From the NCBI GenBank assembly GCA_959347315.1, contig OY365809.1:44633693-44697692 (forward strand): a stretch of DNA of 64,000 bases, read 5' to 3'. Made by a program: the position numbers and the translations under genes. The DNA comes from Bimastos eiseni. Lineage: Eukaryota; Annelida; Clitellata; Crassiclitellata; Lumbricidae. Below are positions 15,501-23,843 of the stretch, piece after piece (position 1 is the stretch's first letter; each line of letters starts with the position of its first letter). Under the pieces are notes generated by a model, which was not told the DNA's origin, searched no databases, and worked only from the letters and a program-made list of their open reading frames with translations.

Positions 15501-18500
15501 ACTACGTCCTTCCGTATGCCATCCATCTCTTGGCTCATGATCCGGACTTCTCTTCCTACGACGACGTCAACGCCCTGAAGGGAATCAAAGAGTTAGTTTC
15601 ATTTGGTTTATTTCTACGATAGAAAATCCTCCTCCATTATGTGCTGAGTCGTAGAGAAGTTGTTCCCCTTTTAGTATCGATCAAAACAGGATGAATTGAT
15701 TGACAATGAATGGTAGGTGTTTATATAGCGCCCTTTTAACAGATGAAGAGGCTCTTAATCTTTTAATGATGAGAGTGATTAAATGTACGGTAGACCAATG
15801 CAGCTTGTGGTTTAACAGTTTAGCTAACCTGTGAGGCGTTTGTGTGCTCAGTTTTGCGAGCCTTTGCATGTGGCGATATGCATGAACTTTCAACTGACTG
15901 TTTACCATCCATATGTTTACTTTACATTTGAGCTTAGCAGGGGCCAAGTGGTAGCTAAACATCAAGACAGATTGCTGCTCTTCTTGGGATCTGAACTCCT
16001 GACCTCTTGGCCATGTTCCTCTTGCTTCAACCTCCACCAGGCAGAGCCATCCATGCCTTTTGGTGGTAGGACCCTTGATTTGAAATGGCCTCTATTTGGT
16101 TTTCCACTCCTTCCTAGAACCCCTTCTTGGGCATTCCTCTCCCAACTTAAAACGACTTTATTTGGCCTAAAAGGATGCCAATATAATACTCACGATGAAT
16201 TTAGTCTGTTTGTTGTCTGGCAATAATTGAGACCTGTTTCCTTGGATCTGTTTTATCAGAGTTTGTATGTTGATCTGATCGATGGGTTCTGTTCTTTCAG
16301 TTGTCTCGTCTTCATGATCGATCCGTTGTTGTCGAAGAATGAGAACATCAGCTTTAACTTTTACAAGAAGATGTTCGAGAACATTAAACAGACAAAGGAC
16401 GCCCAGTGTCCCGACTCAGAGGATGCTAACAAGGTAAACGGTGTTAGCGAAAACTAAGACCGACCTACGCTCTGCCTCACAAGGTCTTCTTCCTGTTGTC
16501 CATTTCTCTCGGACCTCTACGACGTGGTATCGTGCTTTTTCGGTCGAGGGCCTCTGACTGCTTTGAATAGCCTCCCATTGGATTTTTAGCTATTGTCTAG
16601 GAACTCTCTTTTTTTCTATTTGGATCTGACCTGTCTTCTTTGGCCGAGGTTGGACTGGTAGCGTCTCTGAGTAGATTTCTTGAAGAGGTGCTTATATTAA
16701 GTTTCATTTAGGGTTGTTAATATCGTTTTCTGGAGCAAACCGGTTACCGGATTTAAAAGTCCGGTTATCGTTTTTTTGGTGTTTTTAGAAAAAAATATAG
16801 TAAATTGTAATATAACAACTCTGCACGGTATTTCGTGTATTACGTATCGCAATACAGCGTCAACACTCGATACAGAAGAGTTTAAGTGGTGCTTTGAAGC
16901 CAGGTCTTCCGTCTGAGTGATGCTATCTTCGTCTGCTCGGGTTACCCTTCCCCTAGCTCACGTTCCCATGTTAGGCTTGTCTCGATAAAAGGGCCGTTTA
17001 TTAGTAATCAGCAGCCTGTTGGAAGACGCGGGTGGGAAATTTTTTGCTTAGCCGCATCCATACCTTTGAAGTTGACCGATTTACTTGAGCATTTTCCTAT
17101 GGGAATTAATCTGAAATAGGTGAGATAAATAATAAGGCGAAAAAAATATAAAAGTCGAATACCGATTTGCAAACGACATAAACCGGTTATCATTTTCTAA
17201 ACCAGAATTCCGGTTTTCGTTTAACATCCCTAGTTTCATTGATTGATGATGTTTGTCAGACCATACCTAAAGTTGATGAAGAGAGATCTTTTATCATGCG
17301 AATGTTATATGATTCTGTTTTGAAATTGATGCTGTTATTTATGCATCTTCTCAGCTATTGTGCATCTGCTGGCTGTCTAATAAAGACTTTTTCTTACTTA
17401 GAAACTATACGCCATTTGCGACCTGGCGCTGAATCTGATCATGACGAAGGCCTCCAACTTCTCTTTGACTGATTTTCCCGCTGAACCGGTTCTTCCTTCG
17501 AAACTCTACACCCAACCGGATCTGGTGAGTCTCATCTGTCTGCTAGTAGGACAAGGTTACTTTGCCTTTAACTTACATTACATTATTATTATTAATATCT
17601 ATATAATTTATGACTTTCCCAAGGTCATACCGAAATGTGAATCTGCGCTGCGGATATAGCCAATTGCCATTCGAAAATGCACTTGGATTTCCAAATCCTT
17701 GAAAGCCAAGGAAAAAATAGTGAGTTTTGAGTCGCTTTTTGAAGTAATTTAGTGAATTTGAGCTACGCAGAGAGAGTGGCAGTCGATTCCATTCCTTGGA
17801 AGCAGAGACATGAAATGCACGAGAGCCCATAACTGTTCTGCGTCGTAACTCAGCCAAAAAAACGTGCACTTGATGATCGTAGTCAACGAGGAGCGATTTT
17901 AGGAGGTCAAAGGTTGTTCTTATCAGTTTGATAACACATTTCTCCTTCCTTTGCTCTACCTTTTTTGTGTAGTGTTCATCAGATGCCAATCATACAGGTG
18001 TTTGCTGTTTTTAGTCTTATCCGAACACTGCCGTCTACCTGCCGCCCGAGTTTCTGACAGGCCAGGCTAACAAGGTACCCACAGCTCAAGCTATTAATTA
18101 TAATTACATTGTTAGACTACTTTTAACGAGATTATCACTTAGGTGCAAGTGAAAGGCTTCTCTTTGATGATCACTGTGTACGTACATTGTAAGTTTATTG
18201 TATGCTCGATTATATATTCATTATAAGTTCGATTATGATTTCGATTTTAAGTTTATCAATCAATCAATGAAATTTACTATAGCGCCTCTTCAAGCAATCG
18301 TCTCAGAGGTGCTCCCGATCCAACCTTGGCCAAATCAAGACAGATATCAGAGTGGAATAAATATGGGATAGAGGGTTTCTAACCTAGAGCCTAGGCATTC
18401 TCTTGATATACAACAATAGACATTGTTACATCATTTTGCGTGGCTACTTTAGTGAAAAAATGTTGCTTTTGTTCACATTATGTTGTACTTTACCAATTGA

Positions 18501-21500
18501 CTTATCGTGATCATACAGGCAACAATAATAATAAAATGAGGTTTACATTTTCAGACATTTTCTCATTTATTTGAATATTTTCATCCTGAAGATGCAATCC
18601 TTTCTTATGACCAAATACACAAAACATTAATCTTTATCTTAATCTTTATCTTTGATCTTTCAGCTCAAGAAACTGGTTGCTAATACCGCAACTGCCCCAA
18701 AAGTCCCTGAGAACAAGAAGAAGAATCCAACCATTGCAGCACAGCACGACAGTTCTCGATCGAGCGTTCGATCAAGGATCGAGTCGCCCGACTCGTCGGT
18801 GTCGTCGAATCCTTCGTCGCCCGTGTCGTCCACTAAGTCGTCGCCTCTCGGTCTGTCAGGTAATCACGGAAAATGGTGTATATCTGCCATATGATTTTTG
18901 CCATACTAATATTATTATGTTAGTCCGAGGAATTACCGTGTAGGAACATTGAGCAAGTCCTTCGCGCTCAATTGCTCAGCGATACAACTAATTGCGCTGT
19001 CGAGGTGTGTGCGCACTTCTGAACTAATTATAAGAAGGACAATATCAAATTACAGTTACAATGCATTGTTGGGATGAGCCGAGAGTCAATTTCCTGTCGA
19101 GTTTTACGAGTTAAATTGTTCCGAGTCTGAGTTTCAAATATTTAAAGAAAGTCTCATTCTCTTGAGTTTTAGTTTGACAGTTTGCTACAAGGTAGTAACT
19201 AGTGAGTACTAATAGTTACAGAGTTTGTGTGTTTAGTTAAGTCAATTTGTTGTATTGTAAATAAAATAATCTGATTTTGTTTTCGAAACAGAAAATCGGA
19301 AAGCCGATTTTTATTATAACTCGGAGCCATCGTCTGTCCGTATCCGAGTGAAGCCGAGTACTACTATACTCGGCCGAGCCGATATTCCAAGCCGAGTTTC
19401 GGTTGATCTTTAGTAGAGAGGTCTATAGCTGTCGGAAGAGTGCAGGGTATAGGAACTAATGCTGGATGTATAAACTGCACTGTATAGATAGCAATGCATG
19501 TATCAAACATACATAATTTTTTATTTTCTTGTACATTGCCCACAGAATGAAAGGCATACAGCAATATACAACAATAGATACACCAATTCATACAACAATA
19601 CATAAAAAAATACATAAAATTATGCATGCAACAATACATGCAACAATACATGCAACAATACATGCAACAATACATAAAAAAATACATAGATATCTTCTGT
19701 GCGTTTCCCCACAGATCGAAATCGAGCTCCACTGACGAACAAACTCCACTCGGCACGTGCCATCACCAAGGCGCAGGGTGCGGGAAAACCGTTTAGTGCC
19801 GACAGCAACGAGGTCACGAAGAAGCGGAGGCGCGAAGACAGCGTCGCGTCGAAGGGAGAGTCATCGATTGAGGACGTAGAGAATTCCGTCGTGGCTCCTC
19901 GGAGCAAAGCCAAGACGTCGAAGTCGCCGACTTCAGCCGTCAAGAAGACGACTGCAACCAAGCAGCCGGCAACCTCGACTACCAAGTGAGTTTTCTGTGT
20001 AGGACAATTGCTTGCCTGGACCCACGGTGGACGTCAGTAGGCTGGTTTGGCAGAATCCATCTCTCTTAGACTCGTGTCTTCCTTTGCCGAACCCCCTTCC
20101 TGTTGTGTCCCCTCTCGTGAATTTGTTTAATGGACTGTCTCTGAATTGTCTCTTGATTTCTGCCATTAATCGATGTCTCTTTTGCTTGCTATTGCTTTTA
20201 TGTTTGCTGCCAAAATTTTCTCATAGGAATGCCGGAAAGTCATACGAATGACCAGAGAGTCATGCGAATGCCCTGAAAGTCATACAAACACCCAGAGAGT
20301 CATACGAGTGCCCTGAAAGTCATACAAACACCCAGAGAGTCATACGAGTGCCCTGAAAGTCATACAAACACCCAGAGAGTCATACGAGTGCCCTGAAAGT
20401 CATACAAACACCCAGAGAGTCATACAAATGCCCTGAAAGTTATACGAACACCCAGAGAGTCATACGAATGCCCTGAAAGTCATATGAATGCCTTAATAGC
20501 CACACAAACACCCTGGAGGAACTGCAGTGCTTGACCTTGCTCCATTCTACCAGTTCTCTTTGGTTGTTTGCTGTGCATTACAGGAAGAAACCGGGGTCCA
20601 CCCGCGCAGTCGCCCCTCCCGGGCGTGCGGCCCGCGGCGACAAGAAGCTGACCCAGGGAAAGATCTCAGACTTCATGCGGCGCACATCAACCAGAGGCAA
20701 GAGCAGCACTGGTTCCCTGGACCGCGAATCTTCCGTGACTACAGGCAGCAGTTCCAGACCAGCGAGCGATGATGGGGAGGGAGAGGAGGCGGAAGACGAC
20801 GAGGAAGAGAAGGAAGAAGACGACGAGGATGAACCGGAAGAAAAGGTCAAGGCTTCCCGCCGACAAGCTTCTTCCGGTTCTTCGTTGCGAGCGGCATCCC
20901 CATCGAAGAAGAAATCGGCCGCTGATACTTCGAAGATGAAGGCAAACACTAGGTGCGTTTTAGATTATTATTATTATTTAGTTATTATTTATTTCAGATT
21001 ATAATTATTATTTATTTTAGATTGTTTTTGTTATTATAATTATTCATTTATTAAGTGCTATTGTCTAATGACGGATTAGACATCACTGGTGCTCAGCCAG
21101 GGAATGACTTGCTCATGGTAACTGGTACTTGTGTCTTCAGGAGCAAAAGTTGAACCCGTACTCTTTTCCCATGTTCTGATTGGCCTCGGTGATACCGTAA
21201 CCATAGCAATATTTATTTGAATCATAAATGTCCAAGTATAAATTTATCATATATCATAAATTATAATAAATATTCGTTTATTGATATAATTATATGGCAT
21301 GTCACACCTTAAACCATATAGATGCATAAAAATAAACAATATTTACATACATCAGTACATAGAAGCATGTATCCAGGATACATATATACTTGGGGTTGCT
21401 GGACTAGGTTAGAGTGATTCTCCTGTGTTTAAAGACATGCAATGCATTGTTCTTGTGTTTAGGGTTACTTCAAAAAGGGTTGCCCAGCCAGACAACAGCA

Positions 21501-23843
21501 GGACTGGAAAAGATGGAGGTGGAGCTGCGGGAAGTCGGAAGAGACAGCGCGAGTCATCTCAGGAATCGACCCAGCAGTCGGTCTCAACTAAACGGTCAGC
21601 CGCATTCATTCATTCATCCATCCATTCATTCATTCATTTTTTTACGAAGATGTATATGGCACCCCTTCAGGTTTACTACTCAGGAGTGCCTCCGACCCCA
21701 ACATGGCTGAAAGGCGACTATAAAAAGAGTACCCTGGGGGCAAGTCCAATGCCAATGGGAGCATGTTACAGAGCGAGGGTCAACTACTGAGAAGGCACGA
21801 TTTTGTTTAGTAGTTGTGGAGGCAAATGGGACCATGAGTATGCCTCACTCAAATCTACCCAAACCTGCTGAAATGTCACTCCAGTATTCCAGGATTAAAA
21901 TCTCTGCCAGGATATGCAATTTATTTACAGTGGTGTAAATAATAATTACATCATCCCGCATAAAGCAAAAATCGGTTGAATTCGTTTAAAATCAGTTTTT
22001 TTTATTAATGTAACTAAAATTATTTTGTGAACCAAGCATAAAATCAGTCATTTACATATTTTCAGTAAGGTCTGTTGGTTGATAAAATAAAAAATTCATT
22101 GTTTCTACTGATTACGTACTAATATATCATTGTACCGCCTCTAGCTTTAATCACAAGGTGATGCAATAATTATTTCCACCGCTGTATTTTCGTATCATCT
22201 TTATTATTATCGTTATACTAATACCCGGTTAATTGTTGTTGGTGATCGTACATAGGCCACGTCAGGCGAAGAACAGCTCACAGGAGTCTTCATCGACATC
22301 TGTTCAACTGTTGAATTCTTCGGCGTCTAAAGCGACCGAATCATCCTCAGGTTCGAAAAGATCCATCAACAGCAAGGCGTCATCTTCAGGCAGCAGCATT
22401 CACAAACGGTAGGCCATTGTTACTGCAGTTAATTATTGTAATTTGTCATTTATTTCATCAGTTATTATCAGAATTATTGAACGGACACAGAGTCTTTCTG
22501 TTGCAAGAAAGAAGGCACTGGAATCGCATTCATGTAGTATTAAAACTTGGTAAAATATGAGTGTTAGTATTTTATTTCTTCATAACATTTATCAGATTTT
22601 TGAGCTGGCAAATGTGTAGTTTAAGAAAAATAAACCAGCCTACAGTCAATTAAATGTCTTATAAATGACTTTAGGTAATTAGTTTTTGTATTTTTATAAG
22701 GAATTACGTTGAACAGTCTAGGTTTTGTACCATTGTGCATGTATGTGCAAATGGGAAGGGAGTTCACAGTGTATTGATTGCAACAGGGACTCAGAGGGGT
22801 ATCAAAATATAATTGCTTGCATACATAATATCTGGATGGGACCTATTTACACACTGCTTATTAATGCAGAATCAATTTATGATGCCGAACTAATTTGGTA
22901 GAATATAATACCGTGCTTTGGTTGCGTTCAGATCAAAAAGCGGGAGTATTTTGAACGGCACGTCGGACGGGGAAGAAGAGGACGAATCGTCTGGTTCGGG
23001 GAAGAAGGCGAAGGCGACGCTTCCATCGGCGGTCCTTCAGAGGAGGAAAGGAGTGCTTGCGATCAAGAGGAGGGAGGGCGCAGCAGCCAGGGCAGCTCAG
23101 AAGTACGCGGATTTCGAAGTACCTGTGAGTTGCGGTGATCACTTGTAAAATCAGTCGGTTCAATCAGAAGCCTCCGAGTAGACTTCCTGAACAGGCGCTA
23201 TATAAATGTTGAAATGAGGTGAATGATAAATGCAGATGGTTGATTCCAAATTGGACTTGGAGCGCCTACGTTCCGTGAGGCATATCCATGAATGGATATC
23301 CGCATGAATGGATATCCACTTGAATGGATATGCCTCAGGCCAGGGATTGTGAGGGCCATGGTTCTAAAGAGTGGGATATGTTTGATGATCTACGTATCTC
23401 TCCTCGTCACAGAATAGTTGGCTCTACATCCTGTTGAGTTTATCCTTTGGGCTAAAAACATCGTATCATACTTTAAGACTTGTCAGCTTCTTTTATATAG
23501 TTTCTTGTGCTACCTGCATGGATTGTAGCTTAGATATAAAACAACAGTTATGACAATGAGTAGCTTTTGTTTGGGGAATGTGGGTGTATGGGTTCGATCC
23601 TCCTCCCAAAGACAGTCACGGGTGTATTGGTATTAAGTCCTTCACTCACAATTGCTCAGCGCCATCGATTGATGCTTTGTCGTTAGATAGAGACATTTGC
23701 TAAATGCATAATGCAAATAAAAAATAATGATAATGTCATAAATTATACCATTAATAATGTGATAATAGTTAGATTTTTTAAACCGATTTTGTGTATTTCT
23801 TCCCTCCCAGGTCGGAATAATTACTCCGAAGAAGAAGAGATGA
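507..23843 (+). CDS. PDS5: PDS5 cohesin-associated HEAT-repeat protein, 29 exons, 5'-partial
   Basis: PDS5 binds the cohesin ring through the SCC1/SA side and controls its loading, release and acetylation in the nucleus. Exons, all + strand: 507-587, 1280-1420, 1994-2109, 2692-2804, 3403-3548, 4971-5113, 6376-6489, 7736-7866, 8399-8538, 9610-9834, 10353-10443, 10763-10832, 11348-11471, 11748-11903, 12132-12200, 12854-12990, 13673-13796, 14653-14857, 15474-15591, 16301-16433, 17402-17524, 18015-18074, 18664-18859, 19715-19985, 20584-20952, 21463-21594, 22256-22408, 22932-23124, 23811-23843. All junctions are GT-AG and the phases join, giving 1,368 residues plus stop. Recognisable conserved blocks include [73 protein letters not shown] and [20 protein letters not shown], which follow vertebrate PDS5A/B in order. 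About 230 N-terminal residues are missing upstream. Residues of the fragment from about 921 on form a diverged, low-complexity basic/acidic tail. Identity is certain; exact boundaries of the tail exons are likely but unverified. Confidence 0.95.
1540..1690 (-). mobile_element. SINE fragment, family B
   Basis: Antisense copy of a dispersed element whose + form has a tail with AGTTAAATTCGACTCCTGTAA and TGACTTGTCATCATTC. Related copies lie at 9225-9475, 12365-12605, 39170-39340 and 39730-39960. Located in a PDS5 intron. Confidence 0.6.
2128..2240. repeat. 15-bp minisatellite, about 7 degenerate units
   Basis: Degenerate tandem units close to AACCTGTAAACGCTG just after the exon ending at 2109. 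The repeats create spurious open frames on the minus strand but encode only variants of the unit. Confidence 0.75.
2355..2612 (+). mobile_element. Truncated non-LTR retrotransposon 3' end
   Basis: Translates, with stops, to a segment resembling the extreme C-terminus of LINE reverse transcriptases (…[10 protein letters not shown]…). It is followed by the local LINE tail GCGCCTCTGAGTAG and GGGGCGCTGTATAAAT, then an (ATGA)n run. The 16020-16210 copy is the closest relative in the window. Confidence 0.65.
2840..3320. repeat. Degenerate minisatellite (CTTTCAGATCTAGACTTTCCAG-like)
   Basis: About 20 imperfect 16-25 bp units based on CTTTCCAGCTTTCAGATCTA fill most of the PDS5 intron between 2804 and 3403. 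The units are rich in TTTCAG and therefore in decoy splice-acceptor motifs. Confidence 0.75.
3640..3925. repeat. Degenerate GGTTTATACACTGGTTAT-type repeats
   Basis: Imperfect repeats of TGGTTTATAC / ACTGGTTAT, interrupted around 3700-3790 by a fragment resembling the SINE-A tail (GGCGTGTGTAGGCACTTCTGA). Intronic. Confidence 0.6.
4011..4409. repeat. 25-bp minisatellite, about 16 copies
   Basis: Head-to-tail 25-bp units read ATTTTTACAATAGAATCTAC plus TCATT, with minor variants (ATTAG for ATTAT, CCTTAT for CATTAT, one TATC). Lies in the PDS5 intron between exons ending 3548 and starting 4971. No coding potential. Confidence 0.95.
4572..4700 (-). mobile_element. LINE 3'-end fragment, antisense
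   Basis: Reverse complement of the LINE tail is seen at 4577-4610 (TATATAGCACCCCTTCAAGG then CAGGGGCGCTCCCGA). It is followed by antisense sequence shared with 21600-21810 and 53905-54110. Confidence 0.6.
5768..5901 (+). mobile_element. tRNA-derived SINE, family A, interrupted
   Basis: Has an internal B-box-like GGTTCGATCC, a central TACTGGTTAGAGACC segment, and the family tail GCCATCGATTGATACTTAGTCATTAGA. Its 3' end is cut by the hAT MITE inserted at 5902. Other copies: 8617-8760, 11095-11285, 23555-23705 and 63495-63650. Confidence 0.75.
5902..6230. mobile_element. hAT-type MITE, 329 bp, perfect 8-bp TSD
   Basis: Termini CAGCGTTTC and GAAATGCTG are inverted repeats, and AGATAGTG flanks the element at 5894-5901 and 6231-6238. 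Internal sequence (TAGGTTTAG, TTAGATTAGATTAATAACAA, CATAAATTCTCTT, AAAAAGCCTCC) is shared with the 804-bp element at 52968-53771, so both belong to one family. It encodes no transposase. Confidence 0.92.
7050..7400 (+). mobile_element. LINE reverse-transcriptase C-terminal fragment
   Basis: Conceptual translation reads [16 protein letters not shown], then [16 protein letters not shown], a stop, and [14 protein letters not shown]. This is the characteristic end of CR1/L2/Jockey-like ORF2 proteins (family knowledge). It is 5'-truncated and decayed. The antisense copy at 17580-17870 carries the same motif. Confidence 0.8.
8617..8765 (+). mobile_element. tRNA-derived SINE, family A
   Basis: A-box-like TGGTTAGAGCAATTAGCC at about 8630 and B-box-like GGGTTAGATCC at about 8663 are spaced as in a tRNA gene. 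The rest does not fold as a tRNA acceptor stem, so it is a SINE head rather than a tRNA gene. Confidence 0.7.
8775..9110 (-). mobile_element. LINE C-terminal fragment, antisense
   Basis: Minus-strand translation contains [10 protein letters not shown] and [15 protein letters not shown], matching the terminal motif of LINE ORF2 proteins. GC content is higher than the flanks. The related copy at 49900-50040 lies in C2CD3. Confidence 0.75.
9225..9475 (+). mobile_element. SINE, family B
   Basis: tRNA-like head (GGAGTGCAGAGCTGAGG, GAGTTCGACACCC). A central core GTTAAATCAGATGTGTAACG follows. The tail has AATTTCGACTCCTGTAATA and TTGTCATCATTCATTC. Aligns by eye over its whole length with 12365-12605. 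Confidence 0.75.
10845..10965. repeat. 19-bp degenerate tandem repeat
   Basis: About five units of ACACTCGTGAATATTTTTTT / ACACTAATGAGTATTTTTT directly downstream of the exon ending at 10832. The first unit includes the exon end and its GTAAGT donor context. Confidence 0.6.
11095..11285 (+). mobile_element. tRNA-derived SINE, family A (long form)
   Basis: B-box-like GGGTTCGATCC at about 11139, then CCTTGAGCAAGTCCTTTGCT, AATTGCTCTGC, and tail TGTGCACTTCTGAACTAATT. This longer 3' portion is also present at 18912-19055 and in shorter fragments near 4800 and 9090. Confidence 0.7.
12365..12605 (+). mobile_element. SINE, family B
   Basis: Contains GGGGTGCAGAGCAGAGGAAG, GAGTTCGATACCCGTATCCC, ACTAGTCGTTTCGATAGGCG, AAATCAGATGTGTAACATAA and the TTCAACTCCTGTAATAACTT tail. 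Intronic in PDS5. Confidence 0.75.
16020..16210 (+). mobile_element. LINE 3'-end fragment
   Basis: Frame fragments read [13 protein letters not shown] and [15 protein letters not shown]. This ORF2-terminal sequence shares its nucleotides with 2355-2545. Truncated and non-functional. Confidence 0.65.
16709..17232. mobile_element. hAT-type MITE, 524 bp, perfect 8-bp TSD
   Basis: Termini TAGGGTTGTTAA and TTAACATCCCTA are imperfect inverted repeats. The octamer GTTTCATT flanks both ends (16701-16708 and 17233-17240). Subterminal GAGCAAACCGGTTACCGG and its counterpart AACCGGTTATCATTTTC extend the inverted symmetry. It sits inside the tail of a LINE fragment (16655-16708) and carries no transposase. 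Confidence 0.9.
17580..17870 (-). mobile_element. LINE reverse-transcriptase C-terminal fragment, antisense
   Basis: Minus-strand translation reads [19 protein letters not shown] then [16 protein letters not shown], the best-preserved example of the family in the window. Flanked by PDS5 intron sequence and ends at an AT-rich tail near 17585. Confidence 0.82.
18912..19060 (+). mobile_element. SINE family A, 5'-truncated
   Basis: Begins at TACCGTGTAGGAACATTGAG and continues through CAATTGCTCAGCG to TGCGCACTTCTGAACTAATT and GACAATATCAAATTACAG, matching 11155-11285. Confidence 0.65.
19550..19690. repeat. 12-bp repeat GCAACAATACAT
   Basis: Four perfect units at about 19628-19673 inside a longer ATACA-rich stretch, ending 25 bp before the PDS5 exon that starts at 19715. 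Confidence 0.8.
20222..20515. repeat. 40-bp minisatellite with 20-bp half-units
   Basis: Each 40-bp unit pairs CCCTGAAAGTCATACAAACA with CCCAGAGAGTCATACGAGTG. About seven units fill most of the PDS5 intron between 19985 and 20584. Confidence 0.92.
21600..21810 (-). mobile_element. LINE 3'-end fragment, antisense, with (ATTC)n tail
   Basis: The antisense tail starts with repeated CATTCATTCAT, then TATATGGCACCCCTTCAGG, and continues into sequence related to 53905-54110. It begins only about six bases after the PDS5 donor at 21595. Confidence 0.65.
21928..22184. mobile_element. mariner-like MITE, 257 bp, TA-flanked
   Basis: Ends CAGTGGTGTAAATAATAATT and (reverse complement of the right end) CAGCGGTGGAAATAATTATT form long imperfect inverted repeats, with TA on both sides (21926-21927 and 22185-22186). 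TIR and TA duplication fit Tc1/mariner-derived MITEs. No transposase frame. Confidence 0.85.
23555..23705 (+). mobile_element. tRNA-derived SINE, family A
   Basis: B-box-like GGGTTCGATCC at about 23590 and tail ATTGCTCAGCGCCATCGATTG, ending GATGCTTTGTCGTTAGATAG, in the last PDS5 intron. Confidence 0.72.

Larger units (their letters stand above)
18664..23843 (+). other. PDS5: PDS5 disordered C-terminal tail (exons 23-29)
   Basis: These seven exons encode about 448 residues that do not resemble the HEAT region. Exon 23 is Ser-rich (runs of [16 protein letters not shown]). Exon 24 is Lys/Ser/Thr-rich. Exon 25 (20584-20952) has a basic stretch, then a motif QGKISDFM, then a long Glu/Asp block encoded at about 20770-20845. 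Exons 26-28 are Ser/Lys/Arg-rich. Exon 29 encodes only ten residues ending in PKKKR immediately before TGA at 23841-23843, a plausible monopartite nuclear localisation signal. Vertebrate PDS5B carries AT-hooks in this region. I see no clear RGRP-type AT-hook here. Confidence 0.8.

Noticed and set aside
20578..20949. Ser-rich minus-strand ORF
   Set aside because: Antisense of the Glu/Asp-rich PDS5 exon 25; the plus frame is spliced in phase with its neighbours.
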